Source: a virus. Taken from it: a DNA stretch of 64,000 bases. Shown here piece by piece: positions 1 to 7,391 of this stretch. Location: positions 1 through 64,000 of the IMG/VR virus record IMGVR_UViG_3300032086_001156; one strand, 5' to 3'. The position numbers and the translations under genes were made by a program. The notes below the pieces were generated by a model. That model was not told the origin of the DNA. It searched no databases and saw only the letters and a list, made by a program, of their open reading frames with translations. Positions within the stretch are counted from its first letter, which is position 1, and every line of letters starts with the position of its first letter.

Positions 1-395
1 AATCCTTTCAGTCCTTGTTGATACATTCCTAGATTCGTTCTTAGGAATTCTATCGGTATATGTTTGGTCACTCGTATGTCGTACTCTGTCGGTGGTTCAA
101 ATATATTGTTGGTGTCTTGGTATTCACTCTCTTGTATCGTGTCCATCCATATGGTGAAGTCTGCATCGATGATACGTCTTGTCTCATAGAGAGGACTGAT
201 GAAGTCCATAATACCGAAGTCATAAAAAGACATTCGATAAGACTGTCTCATACGTCCTTCTTTACTAAAATCCCAATCGTTACACTTCTCTCGAAGAGTG
301 TCGGCATTGTAGTGTGGGACTAGGAAATGATAGGAGAGTTCTCTACTGATGGTCGACTTACCACTGTTAGGTAAACCCATGACCAGTACCTTCAT
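1..395 (-). CDS. Adenylylsulfate (APS) kinase-like P-loop kinase, 3' end cut by window edge
   Basis: 131 residues are visible from an ATG at 395. A Walker A motif (GLPNSGKST) starts at residue 7. It is followed by NADTLRE near residue 30 and NDWDFSKEGRMRQ near 38-50, a combination typical of CysC-type APS kinases, which phosphorylate APS to PAPS. The C-terminal part lies outside the window, so a bifunctional form cannot be excluded. The start overlaps the stop of the upstream small gene (ATGA). A sulfotransferase-like gene lies about 0.9 kb upstream in the same run of genes, which suggests that PAPS made here is used by the phage. Another small nucleotide kinase is the main alternative. Confidence 0.7.
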   Translation of the reverse strand, partial: MKVLVMGLPNSGKSTISRELSYHFLVPHYNADTLREKCNDWDFSKEGRMRQSYRMSFYDFGIMDFISPLYETRRIIDADFTIWMDTIQESEYQDTNNIFEPPTEYDIRVTKHIPIEFLRTNLGMYQQGLKG

Positions 396-532
396 CTGTC
401 TAGTCTTTTTCTTGTCTCTCGTATAATAAAGTCTTCGTATTCACGTTTTGCAGTCTTCTTACCACTCATATATGAGAAGTAAACACATGATGCAATGAAG
501 ACGATGTGTATCAAATATAGTTCAGTTGTCAT
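392..532 (-). CDS. Small membrane protein, 46 aa
   Basis: Short ORF with one hydrophobic segment at about residues 4-20 followed by a charged tail rich in Lys, Arg and Glu. The ATG overlaps the stop of the upstream gene and its TGA overlaps the ATG of the kinase-like gene. This tight coupling is the main support for it being real. I do not recognise a family. Confidence 0.6.
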   Translation of the reverse strand: MTTELYLIHIVFIASCVYFSYMSGKKTAKREYEDFIIRETRKRLDR

Positions 533-729
533 TCAGACTCCTTATGTAGTTTTGTCACGAAATCGATTACCTGTTTCCTTGTATACCATTCACTATTATA
601 TAGTGTTACACTTCCTGTACGGGTGTTGGTGACAATGTATCGGTCATAGATATACTGTGCAATGCAATCAGAAAAGTTCGTCTCCTTCTCTATTTTAAAG
701 TGTCCTAACATACTCTCTAGTATTCTCAT
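529..729 (-). CDS. Hypothetical protein, 66 aa
   Basis: No recognised domain. A soluble, mixed-charge protein with several Tyr residues. It sits in a chain of genes joined by 4-nt ATGA overlaps (stop shared with the next start), so it is probably translated by coupling. The start at 729 overlaps the upstream stop at 726. Confidence 0.6.
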   Translation of the reverse strand: MRILESMLGHFKIEKETNFSDCIAQYIYDRYIVTNTRTGSVTLYNSEWYTRKQVIDFVTKLHKESE

Positions 730-1025
730 AATAATATATTCTCCACAAAGTTACGTAATAAAAACAATAGTCCGACACCGTTAAGAATGATTAGAGCTCT
801 ATCGTTCCATAGTATCGATACCCACAACCATAGTGCAATACCGATGATGGATAGTGACAAGTCGTACATGACGAACTCTTCTACACCTCTCATACTCATG
901 GCAATCATCACAAACACGGATGCAACCCATTTCACGTACCAGTCAAGTGTATACTTAGGAGTTGCACTCTTAAATATACGTTTACTGTTCTCTATCTCTT
1001 CTTTACTAAACTTTATGTCACTCAT
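726..1025 (-). CDS. Small multi-pass membrane protein, 99 aa
   Basis: After a charged N-terminus of about 25 residues come three or four hydrophobic stretches (about 30-45, 52-70 and 76-98) with little else. Function unknown. Overlaps both neighbours by 4 nt. Confidence 0.65.
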   Translation of the reverse strand: MSDIKFSKEEIENSKRIFKSATPKYTLDWYVKWVASVFVMIAMSMRGVEEFVMYDLSLSIIGIALWLWVSILWNDRALIILNGVGLLFLLRNFVENILL

Positions 1026-1285
1026 CGTTTCTTTATCTTGTATTTGTCTTGTGTTGGTATCTTACGTGTTTCTAGTGTCTCTTTGATATAGTCCTTGAAC
1101 ATGTCTGCACCTTTAAACTGTGGTGGTGGATAGAGAGTGTCCTCATTCTGCATGAAAAATAGACACATCATTGCAACATCTCTGAACTCTACTGCAACAC
1201 CATTGAACAGTAGTATCTTATCATCGGGGTGTTTCTTACCTTGCACCCACTGAAATTTGTCCCAATTCTTTATATCGTTACTCAT
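1022..1285 (-). CDS. Hypothetical protein, 87 aa
   Basis: Soluble protein with a basic C-terminus and no recognised domain. I chose the ATG at 1285, which overlaps the upstream TGA (ATGA). A longer reading frame to 1312 would run into the sulfotransferase-like gene. Confidence 0.55.
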   Translation of the reverse strand: MSNDIKNWDKFQWVQGKKHPDDKILLFNGVAVEFRDVAMMCLFFMQNEDTLYPPPQFKGADMFKDYIKETLETRKIPTQDKYKIKKR

Positions 1286-1980
1286 AGTTTTACTGGTTGG
1301 TATCCTAACCATTTGAAGTCTTGGGCAAAGTCATATGATATCATATCATACTCTTCATGTGTGAGTCGATACTTTAGACGATTTGGTGTGACGTTTTGTG
1401 CATCGTCCATGTCAAACTCATAGTGTGCAACACTCAGGAGTTTATCTACTATCTCCTCTAATTTGAAAAATGCACAATTCAACTGTTCTCCATGTTCGAA
1501 ATAACAGAACTTATATTGATGAACACCATACACTGTCTGTAAGAATCTCTTTCTATTGACAGCGTAACCTTTGTCCCATCCTAGTGTCGGGTGTGCTTTA
1601 TGAAGTGCATATAATGATGACACTACTCTCTTATAGGGGTTTCTGACAACACAGAACTTCTGACATCCTTCCACATTTGCAAGAATCTCATTATAAAACT
1701 TTGGTTTGTTGTCCTTATACCATTCAACTGGTTTACCATAACCGAATTTGAGTATCTCTGACTTAGATGCAGCTGCATTGGTCTTCATAAACTCTTGTAT
1801 ACTAACCAACACTGTTTGAGTTGCACAACGTGGTGGTGATAATATCAATAGTTCATCCCATCGATATGAGTTGATTCTACGTGGGTCTTGTCCCCATTCG
1901 AATGCATCAGAATTAAACTGAGGTAACTCAGCTATTCGTGCTTTCTCTTCCTTTGTATAGTTACGTCTTACGTAAAACAT
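1282..1980 (-). CDS. Sulfotransferase-like protein
   Basis: 232 residues. LSPPRCATQT at about residues 47-56 corresponds to the PAPS 5'-phosphosulfate loop. CVVRNPYKRVVSSLYA at about 110-125 is the typical 3'-phosphate-binding segment (RNPYxRxVS). Such enzymes transfer sulfate from PAPS to a hydroxyl or amine acceptor; the acceptor here is unknown. Together with the APS-kinase-like gene at the left edge it could form a small sulfation pathway. A divergent homologue with another substrate is possible. The frame overlaps the nuclease gene upstream by 20 nt. Confidence 0.7.
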   Translation of the reverse strand: MFYVRRNYTKEEKARIAELPQFNSDAFEWGQDPRRINSYRWDELLILSPPRCATQTVLVSIQEFMKTNAAASKSEILKFGYGKPVEWYKDNKPKFYNEILANVEGCQKFCVVRNPYKRVVSSLYALHKAHPTLGWDKGYAVNRKRFLQTVYGVHQYKFCYFEHGEQLNCAFFKLEEIVDKLLSVAHYEFDMDDAQNVTPNRLKYRLTHEEYDMISYDFAQDFKWLGYQPVKL

Positions 1981-2296
1981 CTAAAAATCTCTCTGCATCA
2001 ATTACGACTAATGGTTTCTTACCATTCTTCTTCATGACAACAATAGGTTCATAGTCACCACTGTTCTCACATGCTTGGTTATATGCATCCCAAACATTTA
2101 ATTTTTCTTGATTCTTACATTCTACACTATATGGGAAGATTTGTCTAGACTGTTTTCCTAAAATAATGTCCTCACCTTGAGAACCCATAGGTCTTGATTC
2201 TAAATCTTCGGGGTCTAGGTCGAGATGTTCTACTAGTTTATTTGCAAACCACTGTTGTAGTCTACGACCTTTTGCTTTTGCACTTGATGTTTTCAT
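1961..2296 (-). CDS. PD-(D/E)xK nuclease-like protein (Holliday-junction-resolvase-like)
   Basis: 111 residues. The N-terminus is KAKGRRLQQW. SRPMGSQGEDI at about 35-45 supplies the acidic residue, and VECKNQE near 58-64 gives the ExK part of the PD-(D/E)xK core. Small nucleases of this type are common in T4-like marine phages and may act in recombination or DNA packaging. The exact substrate cannot be read from sequence. Confidence 0.65.
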   Translation of the reverse strand: MKTSSAKAKGRRLQQWFANKLVEHLDLDPEDLESRPMGSQGEDIILGKQSRQIFPYSVECKNQEKLNVWDAYNQACENSGDYEPIVVMKKNGKKPLVVIDAERFLDVLRKT

Positions 2297-2444
2297 AATA
2301 TTTTAAACTGCAATATGCATCACAGAATACCTTTACACTTCCATTTTGTATCGGGGTGTGATACTTTATCTCTTCACGTTTTAGTTGATTGTTACACACG
2401 TAACATCTAATCGTCTCGTGTGTCTCGTCTATTGTCGTCATCAT
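2262..2444 (-). CDS. Small zinc-finger-like protein, 60 aa
   Basis: Contains CYVC and CDAYC, a CxxC...CxxxC pair that could hold one zinc ion. The gene overlaps the end of the upstream oxygenase by 38 nt. Two ATGs, at 2444 and 2441, are both possible. An extension to 2519 would add another CxxC but would overlap far more. Function unknown. Confidence 0.5.
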   Translation of the reverse strand: MMTTIDETHETIRCYVCNNQLKREEIKYHTPIQNGSVKVFCDAYCSLKYYENIKCKSKRS

Positions 2445-3141
2445 GGTAACGTCTCTCGGGATACAAGAAGTACACTTGACTGTATCTCCAGTTGTTCTTA
2501 TAATGTTCGTAATCGTCAATCACTGCACCATGCATTCTGTTACCAGCAAAGATGACTGCACGATTGAATTTGTGTTTCATTTTTCGAACTGTTTTGTGTA
2601 CGTTAGGGTCAAAGTCAAACATGAGGTTTTCATGTTCTTTGTTGTCGGGGAAATTACCCTCATAGATGTCTGTTCCACCATTACCATCTTTGTCCATAAA
2701 CACGATTAGGTTGAGAACTGAATGGTCATCAGGTGTTCTCATATCGTCATCTAAGTGTGGGAAGTGTTGTTCGGTTGGTTTAAAATCCTTGAGAGCTCTA
2801 AAACAGTTGAACTCGAACACTTGGTCGAACTGATAGTTTCCTTTCCAAAAGTGTCGTCTACAAGTGTCTAGGATACTACCGAAATAGTTTTCTGTGTTTT
2901 GTTTCAGACCATATGACCATGAGTGAATCAAACGACAATCATCATAATCAATACCATTTCTTGTGTTATCCTCATCGAGGTATTTCCATCTTGGGTAGTC
3001 TTGTTGTTGCAACCACTCATAGATTGCATCGGGGTCGTCATAGAAGTTGTCTATGGTAATGGTCTTGTTATCTCCGTCCCAGTTTACATCCCACTCGGGT
3101 GCAAATTGAAATAGTGTATCGAAATTAATTGGTTCTTTCAT
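2407..3141 (-). CDS. 2OG-Fe(II) oxygenase-like protein
   Basis: 244 residues from the ATG at 3141. HLDDD (HxD iron ligands, mid-protein), a distal His in RMHGAVID and a following Arg in RYSQVYF match the HxD...H...R facial triad and 2-oxoglutarate site of non-haem dioxygenases. Substrate unknown. The C-terminus is highly charged, rich in Asp and Arg. A frame extension to 3171 (MKRNL) would increase overlap with the upstream gene. Confidence 0.6.
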   Translation of the reverse strand: MKEPINFDTLFQFAPEWDVNWDGDNKTITIDNFYDDPDAIYEWLQQQDYPRWKYLDEDNTRNGIDYDDCRLIHSWSYGLKQNTENYFGSILDTCRRHFWKGNYQFDQVFEFNCFRALKDFKPTEQHFPHLDDDMRTPDDHSVLNLIVFMDKDGNGGTDIYEGNFPDNKEHENLMFDFDPNVHKTVRKMKHKFNRAVIFAGNRMHGAVIDDYEHYKNNWRYSQVYFLYPERRYHDDDNRRDTRDD

Positions 3142-4189
3142 TTTTTCTTTTTTCCTCAAGTTCCTCTTCATGTTCTTGCATCAATTGTTCATATGATTTG
3201 TCTGATTCATTGATTGGTCTTGGATTGTGATGTGCAAGATTAAATGAGAGAGAAATACGTTCATAGTTTTCACTGTATCCTTCCTCTGATTGACCCTCTA
3301 CACCATGATATAACCATGAAGGCCATAATAGGAAATCCATACAATTCGGATGTATATGTAACTCATGTGTAAAACCACTGGTACCCAACCTACATGCTTT
3401 GTTAGTACTCAACTCAGGTGAGTCATATTTGAGTTCAACATTCTTGTATTCTAACTCATTCATCTTCATTGCCATTTGAGCTTGTGGGTTGACAAATTTG
3501 ATAGGCATGTCATTGTTCCCATCTGCCTTGATGTACCATGTTCCACTGATTGTAGAACCATTATGAATATGATAGTTGTGAGAGTTTCTTCCTTGATATC
3601 TATTGACCCATGCAAACAAATGAACGTGTTCATCGTCTGCAATATAATCATCCCATACATGTTCCATATATTCTCTATATGTCTGTTTGATATTCATCTC
3701 GAAGTCTTTGTACCACTGCATCTCATACATCATTGCACGTGCTTTCTTAGAGAAGTATGTGGTGTAACACTCATCTAAACGTGGGTGTGTTTCTTTAACC
3801 ACGTCAGTCAATTTTCTGATATCCCTTATGACATCATCTCTATTGCAAGTGTCAATTACACCCTTAAACATTGGTGTTTCAAATATAGGAAACAATTCAC
3901 CTTTATATGGTCTCTGATTTTCCAACACAGGAACTTCCATAGGGTTATCACCCTGTGCAGCGTGTGGTGGTTTTTTACCCAACACTGGTGGTGGAGTGTA
4001 TGTGTGAATTGGTTTTTCCTCTATACGAGGTGGTGTTTGGATTGGTGCATCTTCAGGTACATCTGCTGGAATCTCATGTTCTACATCCAGTGATTTGATG
4101 AGTGATTCTCTCTCACTTTGGAGTTCTCTATCTGAAGGTGTGACTGTTCTCAATGATGGTCTTTCATCGTTGGGTTTTCTAGATAACAT
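3125..4189 (-). CDS. 2OG-Fe(II) oxygenase with proline-rich N-terminal extension
   Basis: 354 residues. The first 95 or so are proline-rich and probably disordered. The second half has YHIHNGSTISGTWYI, WPSWLYHGV and ERISLSFNLA, the pattern of the putative 2OG-Fe(II) oxygenase family common in marine phages (SG.wY, PswlxH, RxSxxFN). A long charged tail follows. Substrate unknown. It follows the spanin pair directly, sharing a base with the stop of the o-spanin candidate. Confidence 0.7.
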   Translation of the reverse strand: MLSRKPNDERPSLRTVTPSDRELQSERESLIKSLDVEHEIPADVPEDAPIQTPPRIEEKPIHTYTPPPVLGKKPPHAAQGDNPMEVPVLENQRPYKGELFPIFETPMFKGVIDTCNRDDVIRDIRKLTDVVKETHPRLDECYTTYFSKKARAMMYEMQWYKDFEMNIKQTYREYMEHVWDDYIADDEHVHLFAWVNRYQGRNSHNYHIHNGSTISGTWYIKADGNNDMPIKFVNPQAQMAMKMNELEYKNVELKYDSPELSTNKACRLGTSGFTHELHIHPNCMDFLLWPSWLYHGVEGQSEEGYSENYERISLSFNLAHHNPRPINESDKSYEQLMQEHEEELEEKRKNERTN

Positions 4190-4668
4190 TACTTAGTGTC
4201 TTCCTCAAGTTTACGTGTTACGTCTTCATAGTATACAACGACCTCACCAAGTTCTCTGATGTATCGTCTAAGTTCTTGCATGTTTGTTGACATGACTTTA
4301 TAATCACCAATGGACGTTGCAACAAATACTACGTCTCCCTTGTTCTGTTCCTTCATGGTGTCCATGAATCTGTCTAGATAGGTATAACCTTCAGGCCAAT
4401 CAGGATTCTCTCTGTCTTCTTGTAAACAATCCTTTGGTCTCTTCATAGAACCATCATCTTGTAATCTCTTGATACAAGGATTTGCAATCCGTGCTTCAGA
4501 TACCACATACCATTTAGGTGGTGTTAGTTGTAGGGGTCTTGGTAATTCGGGTTGAATAATATCTATCTCTAATGGTTTAGAGACAATCTCTACCTGTTTG
4601 GTTGGTAGTAGTGAACAACTAGTCGTTAGAACTAGTAGACTCAGAATTCCTAAATTCTTTAGTGTCAT
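4189..4668 (-). CDS. Outer-membrane spanin-like lipoprotein (Rz1-type candidate)
   Basis: 159 residues with a hydrophobic signal ending LTTSC, a plausible lipobox with Cys near residue 18. A proline-rich stretch (about residues 40-55) follows. The gene starts inside the 3' end of the coiled-coil inner-membrane protein in another frame, the classic Rz/Rz1 overlapping arrangement. Expected role: fuse outer and inner membranes at lysis. The lipobox is not ideal and the protein is longer than typical Rz1. Confidence 0.6.
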   Translation of the reverse strand: MTLKNLGILSLLVLTTSCSLLPTKQVEIVSKPLEIDIIQPELPRPLQLTPPKWYVVSEARIANPCIKRLQDDGSMKRPKDCLQEDRENPDWPEGYTYLDRFMDTMKEQNKGDVVFVATSIGDYKVMSTNMQELRRYIRELGEVVVYYEDVTRKLEEDTK

Positions 4669-5002
4669 TCTCTATCTCCTTAAATACTTCTGCAGTTCCA
4701 TTATTAAATCGGGTCTCTATCATCCCTGGCTTCACTAATGCAAGTTTATCTAAGTTGTGTTTAGAGAATATCTCTAGATACCTAGCTTTATCTGCTTCGA
4801 TTTCGTTATTTCGTCTTTGTAAGTTACCTAATGCTTTACCCTGTCTTTCGTATGACTCTTGTAGGGCAACCATAGTTTGTTTTTGTTCCTCTACTGCACC
4901 TTCCAACTTGATGTTGTTTGCAGTGAGTGTTTGATTCTCGTTATACAGATACCATGAACCTAATCCTAATACCAGTATAATTGCAATGAAAAATTGATTC
5001 AT
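4619..5002 (-). CDS. Inner-membrane spanin-like protein (Rz-type candidate)
   Basis: 127 residues. One N-terminal membrane segment (residues 4-18) is followed by a long coiled coil (about 25-85) rich in Glu, Gln and Lys. This topology matches i-spanins, which sit in the inner membrane and reach across the periplasm to an outer-membrane lipoprotein partner. The partner gene overlaps its 3' end by 50 nt. A GAGGA ribosome-binding site precedes the ATG. Confidence 0.6.
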   Translation of the reverse strand: MNQFFIAIILVLGLGSWYLYNENQTLTANNIKLEGAVEEQKQTMVALQESYERQGKALGNLQRRNNEIEADKARYLEIFSKHNLDKLALVKPGMIETRFNNGTAEVFKEIENDTKEFRNSESTSSND

Positions 5003-5221
5003 TTATACGTCCTCTATAATATAGTTCAAACCCGATGAAGACCTATATTCTATCGTTTTGTTATTCTCATCTCTAAACTTGAGATGTTTCTCTTTTTGGA
5101 TTAATATCTTCTTGGTTATATAAGTCCTATCATCGTTGTCCCCATATTCTGAGTTAAACGATACCGTCACCTTATATCGGGTTGCAAAAAGACTGACCAA
5201 ATATTTCCATAATCTATCCAT
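5003..5221 (-). CDS. Hypothetical protein, 72 aa
   Basis: Short soluble protein without a recognised domain. The ATG at 5221 has no ribosome-binding site and lies exactly 5 nt after a late-type box (ACTAAATA at 5227-5234), so the predicted transcript starts at the ATG. Confidence 0.6.
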   Translation of the reverse strand: MDRLWKYLVSLFATRYKVTVSFNSEYGDNDDRTYITKKILIQKEKHLKFRDENNKTIEYRSSSGLNYIIEDV

Positions 5222-5226
5222 ATGAG

Positions 5227-5234
5227 TATTTAGT
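5227..5234 (-). promoter_or_regulatory. Late-type promoter box ACTAAATA, leaderless
   Basis: Minus-strand ACTAAATA followed by CTCAT and the ATG of the 72-aa gene. In T4 late promoters transcription begins about 6 nt after the box, which here is the start codon itself. Confidence 0.5.
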
Positions 5235-5745
5235 CGTCTTTTCTAAGTTCTTTTAGTTTCTTGATAGTTCTCTCTGCAGTGGTGTGTAGGATACCAATCC
5301 CACCTGCGTTCTCCCATGCATCAATGTTCTCTAGTCTATCATCGACAAGAACAGAACCCTTGTATGCAAATGCAGCTTTCTGTTTACCACCCATAGTGCA
5401 AGTAACTACTACACAAGGGTCAACATGTTTTCTAATCCACTCGTTCTTGTCATAGACAACGAGTTCTCTGTTAACCTTACCTGCTGCAGTCAATATCTCC
5501 CATGGTACATTACAGTGTTTGACATATGCAATCAAGTCATACATGTCACTGAGAGGTTCTAGTTTTGCAAACAGTCTCTTGTTTGTTAGTTCTTCCTTTC
5601 TTAAGTCGTATTCGTTGTGTCCATGTGCATCATTAGTTAATGCATGACCAATCATCTCGGGTTTTGCAACCCCTCCGAGAAAGTCTGCTAGGACTCCATC
5701 CATATCTAGAAAGATTCTTTTCACGTTTTTCACTTCTTTTTCCAT
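5230..5745 (-). CDS. HAD-type 5'(3')-deoxyribonucleotidase
   Basis: 171 residues from the ATG at 5745. Motif I is LDMDGVLADF (nucleophile and acid/base Asp at about residues 13-15). ILTAA gives the HAD motif II Thr, a Lys lies in GGKQKAA, and VDDRLENI gives motif IV acids. The family removes phosphate from (d)NMPs and would help balance precursor pools next to the ribonucleotide reductase genes. An upstream in-frame ATG at 5781 lies inside the promoter. The chosen ATG follows the -10 hexamer by 6 nt with no ribosome-binding site. Confidence 0.75.
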   Translation of the reverse strand: MEKEVKNVKRIFLDMDGVLADFLGGVAKPEMIGHALTNDAHGHNEYDLRKEELTNKRLFAKLEPLSDMYDLIAYVKHCNVPWEILTAAGKVNRELVVYDKNEWIRKHVDPCVVVTCTMGGKQKAAFAYKGSVLVDDRLENIDAWENAGGIGILHTTAERTIKKLKELRKDD

Positions 5746-5751
5746 ACTGTT

Positions 5752-5781
5752 ATAATAACAAAAAGTACTACCTATTGTCAA
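5752..5781 (-). promoter_or_regulatory. Sigma70-like promoter, leaderless start of the nucleotidase gene
   Basis: Minus-strand TTGACA (5776-5781), 18-nt spacer, TATTAT (5752-5757), then 6 nt to the ATG at 5745. It lies over the 3' end of the upstream oxygenase gene. Confidence 0.75.
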
Positions 5782-6424
5782 GGGGTATTTTGACTTTTTT
5801 ACCTAGATTGTACATGAATATCCATCGTGTTTCATCTGTATCATTTTGATAAGAATGATAGGGTCTTTCTCTGTCAATTCCCATCCAATATCCACAGTTG
5901 ATACCCCATTTGTCTTCTACACCCCCGATACCTCTAGTCTTATCAGGGTTCAACTCACTAAAAAACTTGGTTCCATTACCTTCCTGTGGGTGTAGGTATA
6001 TGATAAGTGTATGCATTTTCGATGGAGTGTCTTGATGTACTCCATATCTACAACGAGGTGGTGTTGTTTGTAGTTCACCAACACAGGTATAAGGTGACTC
6101 ATCTACGTCATAGTCTACCCATCCATTACCCTCTTTGACTATGATACTATCTTCATGGGTGTGGAAATATCGTGTAACGAAGTCTTGAGCTTTTTTTACT
6201 ATAGGGAATTTTTCTGCGTGATATTGACCTAACTTTTCATCACATGGTTTTACTATTACATTTGTAAGGTCAACATCTGAATCATTAACGGTTTTACTTA
6301 AGGGAACACCTTTATAATTTTCGGGTGGTGTATCTGACTTGATGAATTCTAATAGTCCATCCAATATGTCTTGTGGAAAGAAATTTGTTAAACGTATACC
6401 ATATTCAAATCTTTCTTCTGTCAT
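5768..6424 (-). CDS. 2OG-Fe(II) oxygenase-like protein
   Basis: 218 residues. GVHQDTPSK gives the HxD ligands, LIIYLHP and GTKFFSE continue the double-stranded beta-helix, YHSYQND gives the distal His, and RWIFMYNL the 2OG-binding Arg. Target unknown. The start at 6424 overlaps the stop of the IscA-like gene. Confidence 0.65.
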   Translation of the reverse strand: MTEERFEYGIRLTNFFPQDILDGLLEFIKSDTPPENYKGVPLSKTVNDSDVDLTNVIVKPCDEKLGQYHAEKFPIVKKAQDFVTRYFHTHEDSIIVKEGNGWVDYDVDESPYTCVGELQTTPPRCRYGVHQDTPSKMHTLIIYLHPQEGNGTKFFSELNPDKTRGIGGVEDKWGINCGYWMGIDRERPYHSYQNDTDETRWIFMYNLGKKVKIPLDNR

Positions 6425-6789
6425 AGTTCTATAGCAAATATCTTCTTTTCATCCAACTTGACTTTCTCTAGGTCAAATTGTATACTAACACCACAACCAC
6501 ATGATGCCTCTTCTTTTGGGTTAATGAACTTGAACACTTCATTCAGTCCTTCTTTTACATAATCAAGGGTCATACCAGTTAAGTAAGGAACACTTATCTT
6601 GTCTATGACAAACTTAACCTCACTCCACTCTATGACAATATCATCATCAGACTCAGAATCACAAGAATCAAAGACGTACTCGAAACCAGCACAACCTCCA
6701 CCTGTGATACCCAATCTAATGAATTGAAAGGATTCTCTATCCTTCTGTTCAAGAAGTCTCTGATACGCTGCATTGGTGAGCTCTATCAT
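6421..6789 (-). CDS. A-type Fe-S carrier protein (IscA/ErpA/HesB family)
   Basis: 122 residues. The GITGGGCAGFEY segment and a C-terminal SCGCG supply the three conserved Cys of A-type carriers (about residues 33, 97 and 99). These proteins pass iron or Fe-S clusters to targets. With the IscU homologue at 43.9 kb the phage carries two steps of the Isc route. The ATG overlaps the upstream TGA. Confidence 0.85.
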   Translation of the reverse strand: MIELTNAAYQRLLEQKDRESFQFIRLGITGGGCAGFEYVFDSCDSESDDDIVIEWSEVKFVIDKISVPYLTGMTLDYVKEGLNEVFKFINPKEEASCGCGVSIQFDLEKVKLDEKKIFAIEL

Positions 6790-6926
6790 CTCTCCTCTAT
6801 GTCATCTTCATGTAATGTATATCCACAAAATATACAAAACATAGGGTCGTATTCCAAACCTTCCATTTTGTGTTCTATCTTAAATTCTCCATCACACTCA
6901 CTGCATACGATGTCTAATTTATCCAT
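6786..6926 (-). CDS. Small zinc-ribbon protein, 46 aa
   Basis: CSEC near residues 8-11 and CIFC near 31-34 form two CxxC knuckles, a compact zinc ribbon. Acidic C-terminus. The stop overlaps the IscA-like start. Such mini-ribbons are frequent in T4-likes; function unknown. Confidence 0.65.
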   Translation of the reverse strand: MDKLDIVCSECDGEFKIEHKMEGLEYDPMFCIFCGYTLHEDDIEER

Positions 6927-7170
6927 TTGTTTCTATCTCCATGTTAGGCATTAAGGTGGATACAAAATTGTCCCACGATTTAGGTTTACCGTCAATTAAC
7001 ATGACGGGTAGGTCATTTCTATTGTATTTTTTAAGTATGTCTTCTTTAAAATTAAAGTCTTCACCCAAACGATATACTCGGATTTCATGTTCCGATATGT
7101 CTAGTGTCTTTGACAAGTGTTCTGCCCTCATCGACATTGCACTATCATCTACGTAAAGTAATACTTGCAT
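6919..7170 (-). CDS. Glutaredoxin/thioredoxin-fold protein without cysteines
   Basis: 83 residues. The strand-helix-strand start, the LPVMLIDGK segment (cis-Pro position of glutaredoxins) and the place right after NrdB suggest an NrdC-type glutaredoxin. The CxxC that should follow the first strand is replaced by DSAMS, and the whole protein has no Cys, so it cannot act as a dithiol reductant. It could be a binding or scaffold derivative. Confidence 0.5.
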   Translation of the reverse strand: MQVLLYVDDSAMSMRAEHLSKTLDISEHEIRVYRLGEDFNFKEDILKKYNRNDLPVMLIDGKPKSWDNFVSTLMPNMEIETNG

Positions 7171-7379
7171 TAGAATTTAAAAGCTAATAGTAAAAAAATA
7201 CCAAATAAAAATAAGTTTGTAAATAACAATAATAATCCTAAGATGGTGTGATACCACACCCATCTAGTTCTATATGCATTATCAATTGTAAGTTCTGCGG
7301 GGTCAGCATCAGGATTTTGTTCCTTATGTTTCTTTACTATGTCCTCTTCTTTACCCCAAAATATGTCATACCATGTCAT
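7170..7379 (-). CDS. Small membrane protein, 69 aa
   Basis: A charged N-terminal half is followed by one long or two short hydrophobic segments (about residues 40-68). AGGA precedes the ATG. Lies between nrdB and the glutaredoxin-like gene. Function unknown. Confidence 0.6.
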   Translation of the reverse strand: MTWYDIFWGKEEDIVKKHKEQNPDADPAELTIDNAYRTRWVWYHTILGLLLLFTNLFLFGIFLLLAFKF

Positions 7380-7391
7380 ACTATATATTTC

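Noticed and set aside
60-323. Plus-strand ORFs throughout the window, for example 60-323, 45522-46112 and 56006-56302
   Set aside because: They lie antisense to well-supported minus-strand genes, have Ser/Phe-rich antisense composition and lack ribosome-binding sites. No plus-strand gene is needed anywhere.
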